Shown: positions 1-9,318, counted from the stretch's first letter. The stretch: DNA of 64,000 nucleotides from DASUGC01 sp035606665 (GCA_035606665.1 DATNEY010000008.1:12392-76391); one strand, 5' to 3'. Made by a program: numbers and translations. The notes: generated by a model not told the origin, from the sequence alone.

Positions 1-143
1 AGGACGACCGATCCGCGGTGCCGGACGATGTCGAGTGTCGCGGTGCGTCCATTCGGCAGCCTGACGCGATCCGACTCCACGCGAAAGACGCGGCCTGTGA
101 AGGGTACGGTACGGTTGAGGCGTTTCGGCGATTTGGAACTCAC
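1..143 (-). CDS. NUDIX hydrolase, N-terminal part (runs off the window)
   Basis: A GTG start overlaps the TGA of rluD as GTGA. The roughly 47 visible codons read VSSKSPKRLNRTVPFTGRVF and then ESDRVRLPNGRTATLDIVRH. This is the usual N-terminal strand region of ADP-ribose pyrophosphatase-like NUDIX proteins (G-x-V-F-x-V-x-x-D-x-V-x-L-P-N-G). The NUDIX box itself lies outside the window, so the family call rests on the N-terminal pattern only. The gene is co-directional with rluD, lgt, lspA and ileS and is probably the last or next member of that operon. Confidence 0.7.
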   Translation of the reverse strand, partial: MSSKSPKRLNRTVPFTGRVFRVESDRVRLPNGRTATLDIVRHRGSVV

Positions 144-1150
144 TCGCGGGACTCCTTGTCTGGCTTCATCGAGGCTCTTCTCAACAGGTCGAGTACCTGG
201 CTCAGGTCCGGCGCGAGCGGCGCCTCGACGTCGACGATCTCGCCCGTCGTCGGCTGCGCGAATACGAGTCTCGCCGCGTGAAGAAACGGCCGCTTCAGCC
301 GGGCAATCGGCGCCAGCCTCGGCGGCACGCTGTGCCTGCCGCCGCCGTAGAGCTCGTCCGCGACGACCGGGTGGCCGGCCTCGCTGAGGTGGACGCGGAT
401 CTGATGCGTTCGGCCAGTACCGATAGCCACGCGCACGAACGACACGCCGCCGAGCGGTTCGGCCTCGAGTACCCGGGTTTCGGCCGAGCGCGCGCGCCGT
501 GCACGCGTCGACATCTTCTGCCGCCGGCGCGGGTCGCGCCCGATCGGTTGCGTCATCGTCAGGCCGGGCCGCACGGAACCCCAGACGAGGGCGAGGTACT
601 CCTTGGTCACCGCCCGATCTTGAAACTGCTTCGATAGTGACCGGTGCGCTGCGTCGGTCTTGGCGACTACGAGGACGCCGGACGTGCCGCGGTCCAGGCG
701 ATGCACGATGCCGGGCCGCTCGACGCCGCCGATACCCGAGAGTCCCTTCAGGTGGTGGAGCAGGGCATTGACGAGCGTGCCGGCCGCATGTCCGGCGCCA
801 GGATGCACGACGAGTCCCGCCGGCTTGTCGATGGCCGCGAGGTCGTCGTCTTCGTAAAGAATCCCGATCGGGATGGCCTCGGCCGCCGGTGCTGCCGCCG
901 AGACACCGGGAATCTCGACGTCGACCACGAGACCGTCCCAGACTTCGAGAGCGGGCTTCGGTTGCCCCTCGGACAGCGTGACGTGCCCATCGGTGATGAG
1001 TTTCTGCGCCTGCGATCTGGAGAGCTGCGGCAGGCGCGCAACGACGAAACGATCCAGCCGTTCGCCCTCGTCGCCTGCCGTGACAGCCAGCCGGGCCCGT
1101 TCGATTCGCTCCGCTCGCTCAGGGCTGGCCCGCTCAGCGTCCGGCGACAT
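140..1150 (-). CDS. rluD: RluD-type 23S rRNA pseudouridine synthase
   Basis: A 336-aa RluA/RluD family pseudouridine synthase. An N-terminal S4 RNA-binding region (about residues 30-90, SRSQAQKLITDGHV) precedes the catalytic domain. The family motif HRLDRGTSGVLVVAKT carries the catalytic Asp. A C-terminal block GRTHQIRVHL is also diagnostic. RluD makes pseudouridines in helix 69 of 23S rRNA, but RluC-type targets cannot be excluded from sequence. Its ATG lies 1 nt after the lgt stop (TGAGATG), so translation is coupled to lgt. Some 30 residues before the S4 domain are charged and of no evident role. Confidence 0.93.
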   Translation of the reverse strand: MSPDAERASPERAERIERARLAVTAGDEGERLDRFVVARLPQLSRSQAQKLITDGHVTLSEGQPKPALEVWDGLVVDVEIPGVSAAAPAAEAIPIGILYEDDDLAAIDKPAGLVVHPGAGHAAGTLVNALLHHLKGLSGIGGVERPGIVHRLDRGTSGVLVVAKTDAAHRSLSKQFQDRAVTKEYLALVWGSVRPGLTMTQPIGRDPRRRQKMSTRARRARSAETRVLEAEPLGGVSFVRVAIGTGRTHQIRVHLSEAGHPVVADELYGGGRHSVPPRLAPIARLKRPFLHAARLVFAQPTTGEIVDVEAPLAPDLSQVLDLLRRASMKPDKESRE

Positions 1151-1151
1151 C

Positions 1152-1928
1152 TCAGGCCGTCCGGCTGGCGTTCTTCAAACGAATCAGCATGATGACGGCG
1201 ATTGGCGCCAGGGCGAGCGACACGAACTGCGACGTCGACACCCCGAGAATGATGCCGCGGTTGTCATCGCGAAAGATCTCGACGATGAACCGCGCGATTG
1301 AATAGAGCAACATGTAGAGCCACCACGTGCGGCCAGGATAGGACTTGCCTCGCCGTTCGAGAACAAGCAACACCAGCAGAATCAGCGCTTCGGCGCCCGC
1401 GTCGTAGAGCTGCGTCGGATGGAGCGGAATGCCGAGCGGCGTGCCTGCACTCGCGGCCGCCACCGGGCTCGTGAATGTGACGCCCCACGGCAAGTCCGTC
1501 GGCCGGCCGTAGCAGCAGCCCGCGAGGAAGCAACCGAACCGTCCAATGATGTGTCCGAGCGCGACGCCCGGCGCGTACATGTCAGCCGCACCCCAGACCG
1601 GCAGTTTGTAGCGCCGGACGAGCACCAGCCCGACGAGCAGCGCCCCGATCAGGCCCCCGTAGAAGACGCCGCCGACGCGAACAAGCGACAGCAGCTCCTT
1701 CGGGTGCTCCCGGAAGTAGCTGAAATCCACGACGACCAGCATCAACTTCGCGCCGACGAGGGCCGCGATGATGAGATAGATCCCGAGATCCATGATGCGC
1801 GCGGCGTCGAGGCCCGCGCGCCGCGCACGCATCACGGCCAGCTGCAGGCCGGCCAGGTAGGCGACGGCCAGCAGGACGCCGTAGGCATAGACCGGCCAGT
1901 CGCCGATTTCAAACAGAACGGGATGCAT
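1152..1928 (-). CDS. lgt: Prolipoprotein diacylglyceryl transferase
   Basis: A 258-aa polytopic inner-membrane enzyme that moves diacylglycerol from phosphatidylglycerol to the lipobox cysteine of prolipoproteins, the first step of lipoprotein maturation. It starts MHPVLFEIGDWPVYAYGVLL, typical of Lgt. The Lgt signature is present as GRFGCFLAGCCYGRPTDLPW, with the essential Arg and Gly residues. About seven membrane segments are apparent. Its start lies inside the end of lspA (20 nt overlap), so the first and second enzymes of lipoprotein processing are translated together. Confidence 0.96.
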   Translation of the reverse strand: MHPVLFEIGDWPVYAYGVLLAVAYLAGLQLAVMRARRAGLDAARIMDLGIYLIIAALVGAKLMLVVVDFSYFREHPKELLSLVRVGGVFYGGLIGALLVGLVLVRRYKLPVWGAADMYAPGVALGHIIGRFGCFLAGCCYGRPTDLPWGVTFTSPVAAASAGTPLGIPLHPTQLYDAGAEALILLVLLVLERRGKSYPGRTWWLYMLLYSIARFIVEIFRDDNRGIILGVSTSQFVSLALAPIAVIMLIRLKNASRTA

Positions 1929-2541
1929 GCGGTTTCACCAGTAGCAGATCGGCGAAGACGAGAATCGCCCCGATTGAAATTGAGGCGTCGGCGACGTTGA
2001 TCGCCCAGAAGTGCCACGTGCCCCAGTAGACATCGAAAAAATCCAGCACGTAGCCCTGCAGCGCGCGGTCGAGCAGGTTGCCGATCGCGCCGCCCAGAAT
2101 CATCGAGAGTCCGAGCCGCGCCAGGCGTTCCTCGCGCCGGACGTAGTTGGCGTAGTAGGCAATCCCCAGCAGGGCGCCCACCGCCAGGGCCGTCGTCAAC
2201 ACCCACTTGTAGGGTAGATCGATCGTGTTCAGCAGGCCGAACGCGACGCCTTCGTTCCGCACGTGCACAAGATCGATGAATCCGGGTACGAGCGGCCGTG
2301 TTTCGAACAGGGGAACAGCGCCACGCACCATCACCTTCGTAATCTGGTCGATCGCGATCAGCGCGAGGGCGAAGCGCCAGAACAGTCCGCTCCGTCCTGC
2401 AGGTTCTGCGCCTGCTGACGACAGCGCGTCCTGCGCCGGCGGGATGGGGCCGTCGGCCTCAGCCACGGCGGCAACGCCGTCATCTGCCGGCGGCGAGACC
2501 GCCGCGTCGTCTGGTTGTGCGTTCTGATCGTCAGCGTGCAT
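1909..2541 (-). CDS. lspA: Lipoprotein signal peptidase (signal peptidase II)
   Basis: LspA cleaves signal peptides of diacylated prolipoproteins. The start chosen (MHADDQNAQ, 210 aa) is an ATG that overlaps the ileS stop by 11 nt. The first 55 residues are an acidic, Ala/Pro-rich extension not found in most LspA. The catalytic Asp pair is in NEGVAFG...GAIGNLLDR and in FWAINVADASISIG. Four membrane segments follow the extension. The neighbours ileS and lgt are common partners of lspA. Confidence 0.94.
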   Translation of the reverse strand: MHADDQNAQPDDAAVSPPADDGVAAVAEADGPIPPAQDALSSAGAEPAGRSGLFWRFALALIAIDQITKVMVRGAVPLFETRPLVPGFIDLVHVRNEGVAFGLLNTIDLPYKWVLTTALAVGALLGIAYYANYVRREERLARLGLSMILGGAIGNLLDRALQGYVLDFFDVYWGTWHFWAINVADASISIGAILVFADLLLVKPHASRSV

Positions 2542-5317
2542 TGCCCCCCGCCGTTTCAACTGCGCTGGCACACCGATCGCAGACGCCTGTCGCGGCGCCA
2601 GCGGCCGTGAGGCGATCCACGAAACGCCAGCATCGTGGACACTTCTCACCGGCTGCGGCCGTCACCGTCACGGCCGGCGCCGCGTTCTGGTGCCGTTCAA
2701 CGCGGACGCCCGAGGTGATGAAGAACATTTCAAGGTCGTCGTCGTATTTGTCCAGCAGATCCGCAAGCTCACCAGACGCCGCGATCGTGACGTTCGCGGA
2801 CAGCGCATTCCCGATTTCCTTGCGCTGTCTCGCGCCTTCAAGGGCGGCGTTCACGGCGCCGCGCAGATCGAGCAGCTGCCGCCACTCTGCATCGAGCGGC
2901 GCATCCCGCCAGGCCGTGAGATCCGATACAGGCGGGAACGTCGCGAGGTGCACCGAGGACTCGCGGTTGCCCGGTAATTGCCGCCAGATCTCGTCGGCGG
3001 TGATCGACAGGATCGGGGCCAGCAGTCTCGCGAGGCCGTCGGCGATGATCAGGACGGCCGTTTGGGCGGACCGGCGCTCGAGTGAATTCGCGCCGAACGT
3101 GTAGAGTCGATCCTTGGAGACATCCAGGTAGAACGCGCTCAGATCGACGGTCACGAACTCATTGATCCCGTGGAAGATCGTCTGAAAGTTGTAGTTTTCG
3201 TACGCCTGTTCGACGTCGAGTGCGAGACGCGCATAGGAAGATAGGGCGAACCGATCCACGGCAAGCATCCGGTCGCGGTCGACGGCGTCCCGCGCGGGAT
3301 CGAAGTCGTACAGATTCGACAACAGATAGCGGAACGTGTTGCGGATCTTCCTGTATGCCTCGATTGTCCGTGCCAGGACTTCCTTGCCGAGGCGAACCTC
3401 GTCCCGGTAATCCACCATCGACACCCAGAGCCGAAGCACCTCGGCGCCGCTGTCCTTGATGACCTGCTGCGGAGACACCACGTTGCCGAGCGACTTCGAC
3501 TGTTTGCGCCCGTGCTCGTCGACGACGAAGCCGTGCGTGAGCACGGACTTGTACGGCGCGTGGCCACGCGTGCCCACACCGATGAGCAGCGACGACTGAA
3601 ACCAGCCGCGGTACTGGTCGGTGCCTTCGAGGTACATGTCGGCAGGCCAGGAGAGATCGGCCCGAGGCTGCAGCACCGCCTGATGGCTCGAGCCCGAATC
3701 GAACCAGACATCGAGAATGTCGCGCTCGCGATCGAACGTCGCTCCGCCGCACTTCGCGCAGGCAAAGCCCTGAGGCACGAACTCCGCGGTATCGAGCTCA
3801 TACCAGGCGTCCGCGGACGTGCGTTCGAAGACCTGCGCTGCCTTCTCGACGATCTCCGACGTCAGCCACGACGCGCCGCAGCCCTGGCAACCGAGCGCGG
3901 GAATTGGTACACCCCAGGCGCGCTGGCGCGAGATGCACCAGTCGGGCCGCGTGGTGAACATGCCGACCATCCGTTCGCGGCCCCACTCGGGGATCCAACG
4001 CACGGCGTCGGCTTCGGATACTGCGGCCGCGCGCAGGCTCTCCATGCTGATGAACCATTGCGGCGTGGCCAGGAAGATCACGGGCGAATGGCAGCGCCAG
4101 CAGTGCGGATAGGAATGCTGAAAGTCGGACCGGTGCCAGAGACGTCCGCGCTCGGCAAGCGCGGCCTCCACCACCGGATTGGCCTCGAAGACCTTGAGTC
4201 CGGCCACCAGGCCCACGTCCTGTCCAAACCGCCCGTTGGTCGCGATCGGAACGTAGATATCCAGTCCGTACCGCTGGCCGACCGCGAAGTCGTCCGCGCC
4301 GTGACCGGGAGCCGTGTGGACCACGCCCGTGCCCTGCTCGAGCGTGACGTGCTCGCCCAGAACCGCCACGGAGTCACGGTCGTAAAGTGGGTGCCGGAAT
4401 CGGATCTGCTCGATCGTCCGTCCCTTGAACGTCGCGACTTCAGCGCCGAGCGCCCTGCCGGTGGCGGCCGTCACCCTCGTCGTCAACTCTTTGGCGACGA
4501 TGACGGCGCGACCCTCGAACTCGTACGCGCCGTACTCGAAGTCCGGGTGGAAGGCGAGCGCCAGATTCGCCGGAATGGTCCACGGAGTCGTCGTCCAGAT
4601 CAGCGCCGTGACATCGCGGCCTGCAAGCGCAGGCACTCGCGACGCGAGCGCGCCCGCATCCTCGGAAGCCAGCGGGAACTCGACGTAGATCGACGGCGAC
4701 GTGTGATTCTCGTACTCGACTTCGGCCTCGGCGAGCGCGGTGCGGTCGCGCAGGCACCAATGAACCGGTTTCTTCCCTTTGTAGACGAGTCCCTGTTCGA
4801 CGAATCGGCCGAGCGCGCGCACGATCGCCGCCTGATACGACGGCTTCATCGTCAGGTAGGGATCTTCCCAGGCGCCCAGAATGCCGAGACGCTTGAAATC
4901 CTCGCGCTGCGAGTCGACGAATTTCTCCGCATAGGCGCGGCACGCCCGGCGGAATTCCACGGGCGACCGGTCCTTGTCCGGCGCGTGCTTTTCCTTCTCG
5001 ACGTTGAGCTCGATCGGCAGGCCATGACAGTCCCAGCCAGGCACGTACGGCGCGTCGAAACCGGCCATCGAGCGCGACTTGATCACGAGATCCTTGAGGA
5101 TCTTGTTCATCGCGTGGCCAATGTGAATCTGGCCGTTCGCGTACGGCGGTCCGTCGTGCATGACGAAGCGCGGCGCCCCACGGCGAGCGTCCCGAATGGC
5201 GGCGTACAGGCCCGCGGACTCCCAGCGGGCGATCGTGGCCGGTTCGGTCGCCGGAAGGTTCGCCTTCATCGGGAAGTCGGTCCGCGGCAGGTTGAGGGTG
5301 TCTTTCCAGTCGCTCAT
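2531..5317 (-). CDS. ileS: Isoleucyl-tRNA synthetase
   Basis: A 928-aa class I synthetase charging tRNA-Ile. The start MSDWKDTLNLPRTDFPMKAN is the usual IleRS N-terminus; an ORF extension of 29 residues upstream has no family character. The HIGH motif appears as GQIHIGHAMNK, the KMSKS loop as KQSKSLGN, and the CP1 editing domain lies between (WTTTPWTIPANLAL). The C-terminus carries the zinc finger CPRCWR...CDRC expected for bacterial IleRS. It is the first gene of the ileS-lspA-lgt-rluD run and is divergent from the HAD gene, with 36 nt between start codons. Confidence 0.97.
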   Translation of the reverse strand: MSDWKDTLNLPRTDFPMKANLPATEPATIARWESAGLYAAIRDARRGAPRFVMHDGPPYANGQIHIGHAMNKILKDLVIKSRSMAGFDAPYVPGWDCHGLPIELNVEKEKHAPDKDRSPVEFRRACRAYAEKFVDSQREDFKRLGILGAWEDPYLTMKPSYQAAIVRALGRFVEQGLVYKGKKPVHWCLRDRTALAEAEVEYENHTSPSIYVEFPLASEDAGALASRVPALAGRDVTALIWTTTPWTIPANLALAFHPDFEYGAYEFEGRAVIVAKELTTRVTAATGRALGAEVATFKGRTIEQIRFRHPLYDRDSVAVLGEHVTLEQGTGVVHTAPGHGADDFAVGQRYGLDIYVPIATNGRFGQDVGLVAGLKVFEANPVVEAALAERGRLWHRSDFQHSYPHCWRCHSPVIFLATPQWFISMESLRAAAVSEADAVRWIPEWGRERMVGMFTTRPDWCISRQRAWGVPIPALGCQGCGASWLTSEIVEKAAQVFERTSADAWYELDTAEFVPQGFACAKCGGATFDRERDILDVWFDSGSSHQAVLQPRADLSWPADMYLEGTDQYRGWFQSSLLIGVGTRGHAPYKSVLTHGFVVDEHGRKQSKSLGNVVSPQQVIKDSGAEVLRLWVSMVDYRDEVRLGKEVLARTIEAYRKIRNTFRYLLSNLYDFDPARDAVDRDRMLAVDRFALSSYARLALDVEQAYENYNFQTIFHGINEFVTVDLSAFYLDVSKDRLYTFGANSLERRSAQTAVLIIADGLARLLAPILSITADEIWRQLPGNRESSVHLATFPPVSDLTAWRDAPLDAEWRQLLDLRGAVNAALEGARQRKEIGNALSANVTIAASGELADLLDKYDDDLEMFFITSGVRVERHQNAAPAVTVTAAAGEKCPRCWRFVDRLTAAGAATGVCDRCASAVETAGGNAR

Positions 5318-5340
5318 GAGGACAGCACGAACCATCATTC

Positions 5341-5346
5341 TATAAT
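5341..5346 (+). promoter_or_regulatory. -10 hexamer TATAAT for a leaderless HAD mRNA
   Basis: A perfect TATAAT lies 7 nt before the GTG start of the HAD gene, so transcription would begin at or next to the start codon. No good -35 is visible, since that position overlaps the ileS start region. There is no Shine-Dalgarno sequence between hexamer and GTG. Confidence 0.6.
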
Positions 5347-5353
5347 TGGGCCG

Positions 5354-6046
5354 GTGCCACGCACCGCTGCCGTCTTCTTCGACGTCGATTTCACCCTCAT
5401 TCATCCAGGTCCGCGATTCCAGGGCGTGGGCTATCAGGAAAGCTGCGCGCAGTACGGGATCTGCCTCGACGCCTCACGGTTCGAGGCGGCCGTGGCGGGC
5501 GCACACGGCCTCCTGGACTCCGAGGATCTGCTCTACGACGACGCCGTGTTCGTGCGGTACACGCAGCGGATCATCGAGCTCATGGGCGGCACGGGCGCCC
5601 ACGTAGAGACGGTGGCGAAGGAGATCTACGAGGATTGGGCCGAACACCGTCATTTCGAGCTCTACGATGATGTGCCGTCTGCCCTGCGTGAACTGCGCGC
5701 GCACGGACTCAGGATCGGGCTGATTTCGAATTCTCATCGGCCGCTGCGGTCGTTCGAGACGCATTTCGGCCTGGACGGCCTGATTGACGTCACCATTTCC
5801 TCGTACGACCACGGCTTCATGAAGCCGCACCGCAGCATCTTCGAGGCCGCGCTGAGAGAAATGGCCGTGGCGCCGGAGGAGGCCGCCATGGTGGGCGACA
5901 GCCTTGCGCACGACGTGGCCGGAGCTGAGCAGGCAGGAATGAAGGGCATCCTCCTCGCCAGGAACGGACCGCCCGCCGCCGCGACCGCGGATATCGCGGT
6001 GATTCGATCGCTCGGGGAACTGCCGGCCCTGCTGGTGCGCCCATGA
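5354..6046 (+). CDS. HAD-superfamily hydrolase
   Basis: A 230-aa haloacid dehalogenase-like phosphatase. Motif I is VFFDVDFTLIHPG (nucleophile Asp, then DxT-like), motif II is LISNS, the Lys is in GFMKPHRSIFEAAL, and motif III is MVGDSLAHDVAGAEQAGM. The cap is helical, so this is subclass C1. The GTG start is chosen because the family fold begins at once and a TATAAT sits 7 nt upstream; the reading frame stays open far upstream but only as a shadow of ileS. It overlaps the next GNAT gene by ATGA. The substrate is unknown. Confidence 0.88.
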   Translation: MPRTAAVFFDVDFTLIHPGPRFQGVGYQESCAQYGICLDASRFEAAVAGAHGLLDSEDLLYDDAVFVRYTQRIIELMGGTGAHVETVAKEIYEDWAEHRHFELYDDVPSALRELRAHGLRIGLISNSHRPLRSFETHFGLDGLIDVTISSYDHGFMKPHRSIFEAALREMAVAPEEAAMVGDSLAHDVAGAEQAGMKGILLARNGPPAAATADIAVIRSLGELPALLVRP

Positions 6047-6885
6047 CTCCGGCTGACGTCGAGATTCGCGATCTCACATCCCTCGAGGACTGCCGGGCCG
6101 TTGTCGCGATTCAGAAAGAAGTGTGGGGGCGCGACGGTGAGACGGTGCCCGCGTCAGTCCTCTTCGTATCAGCCAAGCGGGGAGGTATCCTGCTCGGCGC
6201 CGCGGCGCCCGGCCTCGCCGGCTTCGTCTGGTCCATGCCGGGGGTACGTGATGGCGTCCGCACGCACTGGTCGCACATGCTCGGCGTGCTTCCCGGTCAC
6301 CGCGAGCAGCGGCTGGGCGAGCGGCTGAAGTGGGCGCAGCGGCAGCGCGCGATCGCGCAGGGTGCGGAGATCATCGAGTGGACGTTCGATCCGCTCCAGG
6401 CGGCGAACGCGCATTTCAATCTGAACGTGCTGGGCGGCGTTGGCGCGAGCTACGGCGTCGACATCTACGGCGCGCTGTCCGGGCCGCTGCACCGGGGCAC
6501 CCCGACAGATCGACTGATCGTCGAATGGCGGATCCGCGATCCCCATGTCCTTCGCCGTTTCGAAGCCCGGCAACGCTCCGGTCCGGCGGGTTTAGTGGCG
6601 AGAAGCGCGGAAGTCCTCGCGGCGCCGGCGGCTCTCGACACGTTCGAACGTGACGGCTGGATTCACCCGCAGCCGGCCGCGAGCAGGCCTGCCGATCGGC
6701 GACTCCTCCTTCCAATTCCGCCGCGCTTTCTGGAGATGCAGCAACAGGCCACCAGCGTGGCGCTCTCGTGGCGCCTTGCCGTGCGCGATGTCATGACCGA
6801 CGCGCTGGGCCGCGGCTATCGTGCCGTGGACTTTCTGCTCGACCGTGAGCGGGGCGGGGGGACTTACGTGCTGGCGAAAGACTGA
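6043..6885 (+). CDS. Predicted GNAT-superfamily acetyltransferase (COG3375-like)
   Basis: A 280-aa protein beginning MTPADVEIRDLTSLEDCRAV. It has the pattern of the long GNAT-like family often annotated as a predicted acetyltransferase: QKEVWG near the N-terminus, GFVWSMPG, HWSHMLGVLPGHRE (acetyl-CoA loop region) and EWTFDPLQAANAHFNLNVLG, then a C-terminal extension of about 120 residues. Its ATG overlaps the stop of the HAD gene, so the two are probably co-translated. The substrate cannot be told. Confidence 0.8.
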   Translation: MTPADVEIRDLTSLEDCRAVVAIQKEVWGRDGETVPASVLFVSAKRGGILLGAAAPGLAGFVWSMPGVRDGVRTHWSHMLGVLPGHREQRLGERLKWAQRQRAIAQGAEIIEWTFDPLQAANAHFNLNVLGGVGASYGVDIYGALSGPLHRGTPTDRLIVEWRIRDPHVLRRFEARQRSGPAGLVARSAEVLAAPAALDTFERDGWIHPQPAASRPADRRLLLPIPPRFLEMQQQATSVALSWRLAVRDVMTDALGRGYRAVDFLLDRERGGGTYVLAKD

Positions 6886-6894
6886 CGCTCGCTC

Positions 6895-6965
6895 AAGTTG
6901 CAAGCAACAAGCCGCAAGAGGCAAGTGCTCGGCGTTGTGTCTTGCGACTTGCAAGTTGTGAGTTG
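6895..6965. terminator. Imperfect inverted repeat between convergent genes
   Basis: The 82-nt gap between the GNAT gene (+) and the HIT gene (-) is packed with CTTGCAAG/CAAGTTGCAAG words. The left arm CAAGTTGCAAGCAACAAG and the right part CTTGCGACTTGCAAGTTG can pair imperfectly. The base composition differs from the flanking genes. A bidirectional terminator, or a dispersed palindromic repeat serving as one, fits best. Confidence 0.45.
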
Positions 6966-6967
6966 CG

Positions 6968-7330
6968 TCAACCCGGTGGCCAGGTCATTCTGCGGCCGCC
7001 CAGCAGGTGCAGGTGCAGATGAAAGACCGTCTGGCCGGCGTCCGCATTGCAGTTGATGACCGTTCTGTATCCGCCGGACGAGTAGCCGCGTGCCGACGCA
7101 AGGGTAGACGCCAGGCGCACCATGGATCCGACCAGCTGGTCGTGTTCGGCGAGCACGTCATTCAATGTCGCAATGTGTTCGCGTGGTACGACCAGCAGAT
7201 GCATCGGCGCTTGGGGATTGATGTCCTCGAACGCGATCAGGCGATCGTCCTCGTGGACCTTCTTTGCAGGCACTTCTCCATTGGCGATGCGGCAAAAAAG
7301 GCAGCTCGACATGCTGCCATTATCGGTCAC
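6968..7330 (-). CDS. HIT-family (HINT-like) nucleotide-binding protein
   Basis: A 120-aa histidine-triad protein. CLFCRIANGEVPAKKVHEDD is the typical HINT start with zinc-type cysteines, and the active-site triad is HLHLHLLGG near the C-terminus. Such proteins hydrolyse AMP conjugates such as adenosine phosphoramidates. The GTG start overlaps the prmC stop as GTGA; an internal ATG six codons later (MSSCLFC) is an alternative. Confidence 0.92.
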   Translation of the reverse strand: MTDNGSMSSCLFCRIANGEVPAKKVHEDDRLIAFEDINPQAPMHLLVVPREHIATLNDVLAEHDQLVGSMVRLASTLASARGYSSGGYRTVINCNADAGQTVFHLHLHLLGGRRMTWPPG

Positions 7331-8199
7331 GCGCGACGGTGCGCGACGACCACGCGGGGGATGCCGTGGAGATCCGGTCGAATGGAGTCGAGCCGGAGGC
7401 CGGCGCGTGTCACGATGGCCGAAACGGCGTCGGCCTGACCGGCTCCGATTTCCATGACGAGCGCGCCGTCTTCGGCGAGGGCCTGTGTCGCCGCCGGAAC
7501 CAGCGCCCGAATCACATCCAGCCCATCGTCTCCGGCAAAGAGCGCTGACGCGGGTTCGAAGTCATTGACGTCGGCCGTAAGCGACGCGCGATCCCGCTCG
7601 GCTACGTAGGGTGGATTGCTGACGATGAGCTGCGCGTGGGGCAGCGCGGGCGGGAAGAAGGCCGCGTTCGATACCTGATGAAACCGGACGTTCCCAGCGC
7701 CGAGCGCGGTTGCGTTCGCGCGTGCGGCGTCCAGCGCTTCGGCCGAGACGTCCGTAGCAATCACCCTCGCGCCCGGCACTTCCAGCGCCAACGTGATCGC
7801 AATGCACCCGCTCCCGGTGCCCACATCGATGATGAGCGGCCCCGCGGAACCCAAGGATCCCAAGGATCCAGCGATCTCGATCGCCGCCTCGACGAGTCCC
7901 TCCGTCTCCGGCCTCGGGATGAGCGTCGCCGGCGTGACCCGAAAGTCCCGCCCGTAGAACTCGCGGGTTCCCGTGAGGTACGCCATCGGCTCGTGCCGGG
8001 CTCGTCGAGCGATGAGCGCTGCGAGCTTGCGATCGAACCCGGCAGGCGCGGATTCCCACGCCCGCGCCAGCCATTCGGCCAGTGACCAGCCGAGGACGAA
8101 GCGGGCGAGCAGGACTGCATCGCGGCGGGCGTCCTCGCTGGGCAATCCCGATTTGAACAGCGTGGCTCCAGCGTGCGCGACGCACTCGTGGAGAGTCAC
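7327..8199 (-). CDS. prmC: Peptide chain release factor N5-glutamine methyltransferase
   Basis: A 290-aa SAM-dependent enzyme that methylates the Gln of the GGQ motif in release factors 1 and 2. The SAM loop is IDVGTGSGCIAI and the catalytic motif is SNPPYV; GTREFYGRDFRVTPATLIPRPET is the HemK/PrmC linker. The GTG start is 7 nt after the prfA stop, so enzyme and substrate are encoded together, the usual prfA-prmC arrangement. A short GSLGSLGSAG run (about residue 110) is a local expansion encoded by repeated AAGGATCC-like DNA. Confidence 0.95.
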   Translation of the reverse strand: MTLHECVAHAGATLFKSGLPSEDARRDAVLLARFVLGWSLAEWLARAWESAPAGFDRKLAALIARRARHEPMAYLTGTREFYGRDFRVTPATLIPRPETEGLVEAAIEIAGSLGSLGSAGPLIIDVGTGSGCIAITLALEVPGARVIATDVSAEALDAARANATALGAGNVRFHQVSNAAFFPPALPHAQLIVSNPPYVAERDRASLTADVNDFEPASALFAGDDGLDVIRALVPAATQALAEDGALVMEIGAGQADAVSAIVTRAGLRLDSIRPDLHGIPRVVVAHRRA

Positions 8200-8206
8200 A
8201 ACGTGA

Positions 8207-9307
8207 TCAGGCCTCGACGATGTCGGATTCCGTGGCCTGCTTCAGTTTGTCCGAATCGACACGCGCCTGGGCCTGGGCGATGAGCTCGTCCAGGTCGCCC
8301 TCGAGCGCGCGGTCGAGCTGGTGCATCGTGAAGTTGATGCGATGGTCGGTGATCCGGTTTTCCTTGAAGTTGTAGGTCCGGATCTTCTCGGACCGTTCTC
8401 CGGTGCCCACCTGGCCGCGCCGTTCCTTCGCGATGGCGTCCTGCTGCTTGCGGAGCTCCATTTCGTAGAGCCGCGAACGGAGCACCTTCATCGCTTTTGC
8501 GCGGTTCTTGATCTGCGACTTTTCGTCCTGCTGTGACACGACAGTGCCGGTCGGGATGTGGGTCACGCGCACGGCCGAATAGGTCGTGTTGACGCTCTGG
8601 CCTCCGGGTCCACTCGAACAGAAGGTGTCGACGCGAAGATCTTTCGGATCGATCTGGATATCGACTTCCTCGGCCTCGGGCAGCACCGCGACCGTTGACG
8701 TCGACGTGTGGATGCGCCCGCTCGCCTCGGTGACCGGCACTCGTTGTACGCGATGCACGCCGCTCTCGTGCTTCAGCTGCCGATAGACGCCCTTGCCCTC
8801 GACCGACGCGACGACTTCCTTCACGCCGCCGGTGCCGGTGTCGCTCATGTTCATGACGTCGACCTTCCAGCCCTTCCGCTCGGCGTAACGCGAGTACATC
8901 CGGAACAGGTCGCCTGCAAAAAGCGCGGCCTCGTCGCCGCCCGTGCCCGCTCGTATTTCGAGGACCACGTTCCGATCGTCGTTCGGATCCTTCGGGACGA
9001 GCAGAACCTTGATCTCCTCGAGCAGGGCCGCCAGCTCGCGCTCGAGCCGCTCGATCTCGTCCTCGGCCATCTCCGTCATCTCCGGATCCCCGGAGGCGGC
9101 GACGTCACGGGCTTGCGCGAGCTCGTCGGCGAGCTGAAGGTGCTTCCGGTGGGACTCGACAAGTGGTTCGATCTCCGCCAGCTCCTTCGCATGCGCGCGA
9201 TAGATCTGCGGATTCGCCTGAATGGCGGAATCGCTCACGAGGCGCGTCAGCTCCTCGTAGCGCGCCGTGACCGCTTTCAGTTTCTCGAGTACCTGTGGAG
9301 TCATCAT
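8207..9307 (-). CDS. prfA: Peptide chain release factor 1
   Basis: RF1 recognises UAA and UAG. The GGQ loop is SSGPGGQSVNTTYSAVRV. The start is one of two adjacent ATG codons (MMTPQVLEKLKAV, about 366 aa); the longer ORF adds 17 residues that come from a palindromic repeat and lack family character. It is the first gene of prfA-prmC-HIT. Confidence 0.95.
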   Translation of the reverse strand: MMTPQVLEKLKAVTARYEELTRLVSDSAIQANPQIYRAHAKELAEIEPLVESHRKHLQLADELAQARDVAASGDPEMTEMAEDEIERLERELAALLEEIKVLLVPKDPNDDRNVVLEIRAGTGGDEAALFAGDLFRMYSRYAERKGWKVDVMNMSDTGTGGVKEVVASVEGKGVYRQLKHESGVHRVQRVPVTEASGRIHTSTSTVAVLPEAEEVDIQIDPKDLRVDTFCSSGPGGQSVNTTYSAVRVTHIPTGTVVSQQDEKSQIKNRAKAMKVLRSRLYEMELRKQQDAIAKERRGQVGTGERSEKIRTYNFKENRITDHRINFTMHQLDRALEGDLDELIAQAQARVDSDKLKQATESDIVEA

Positions 9308-9318
9308 TTCGTTTGCGT

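Noticed and set aside
3512..5353. Long open frame on the plus strand opposite ileS, in frame with the HAD gene
   Set aside because: It is the antisense shadow of ileS in GC-rich DNA; HAD homology begins only at 5354.
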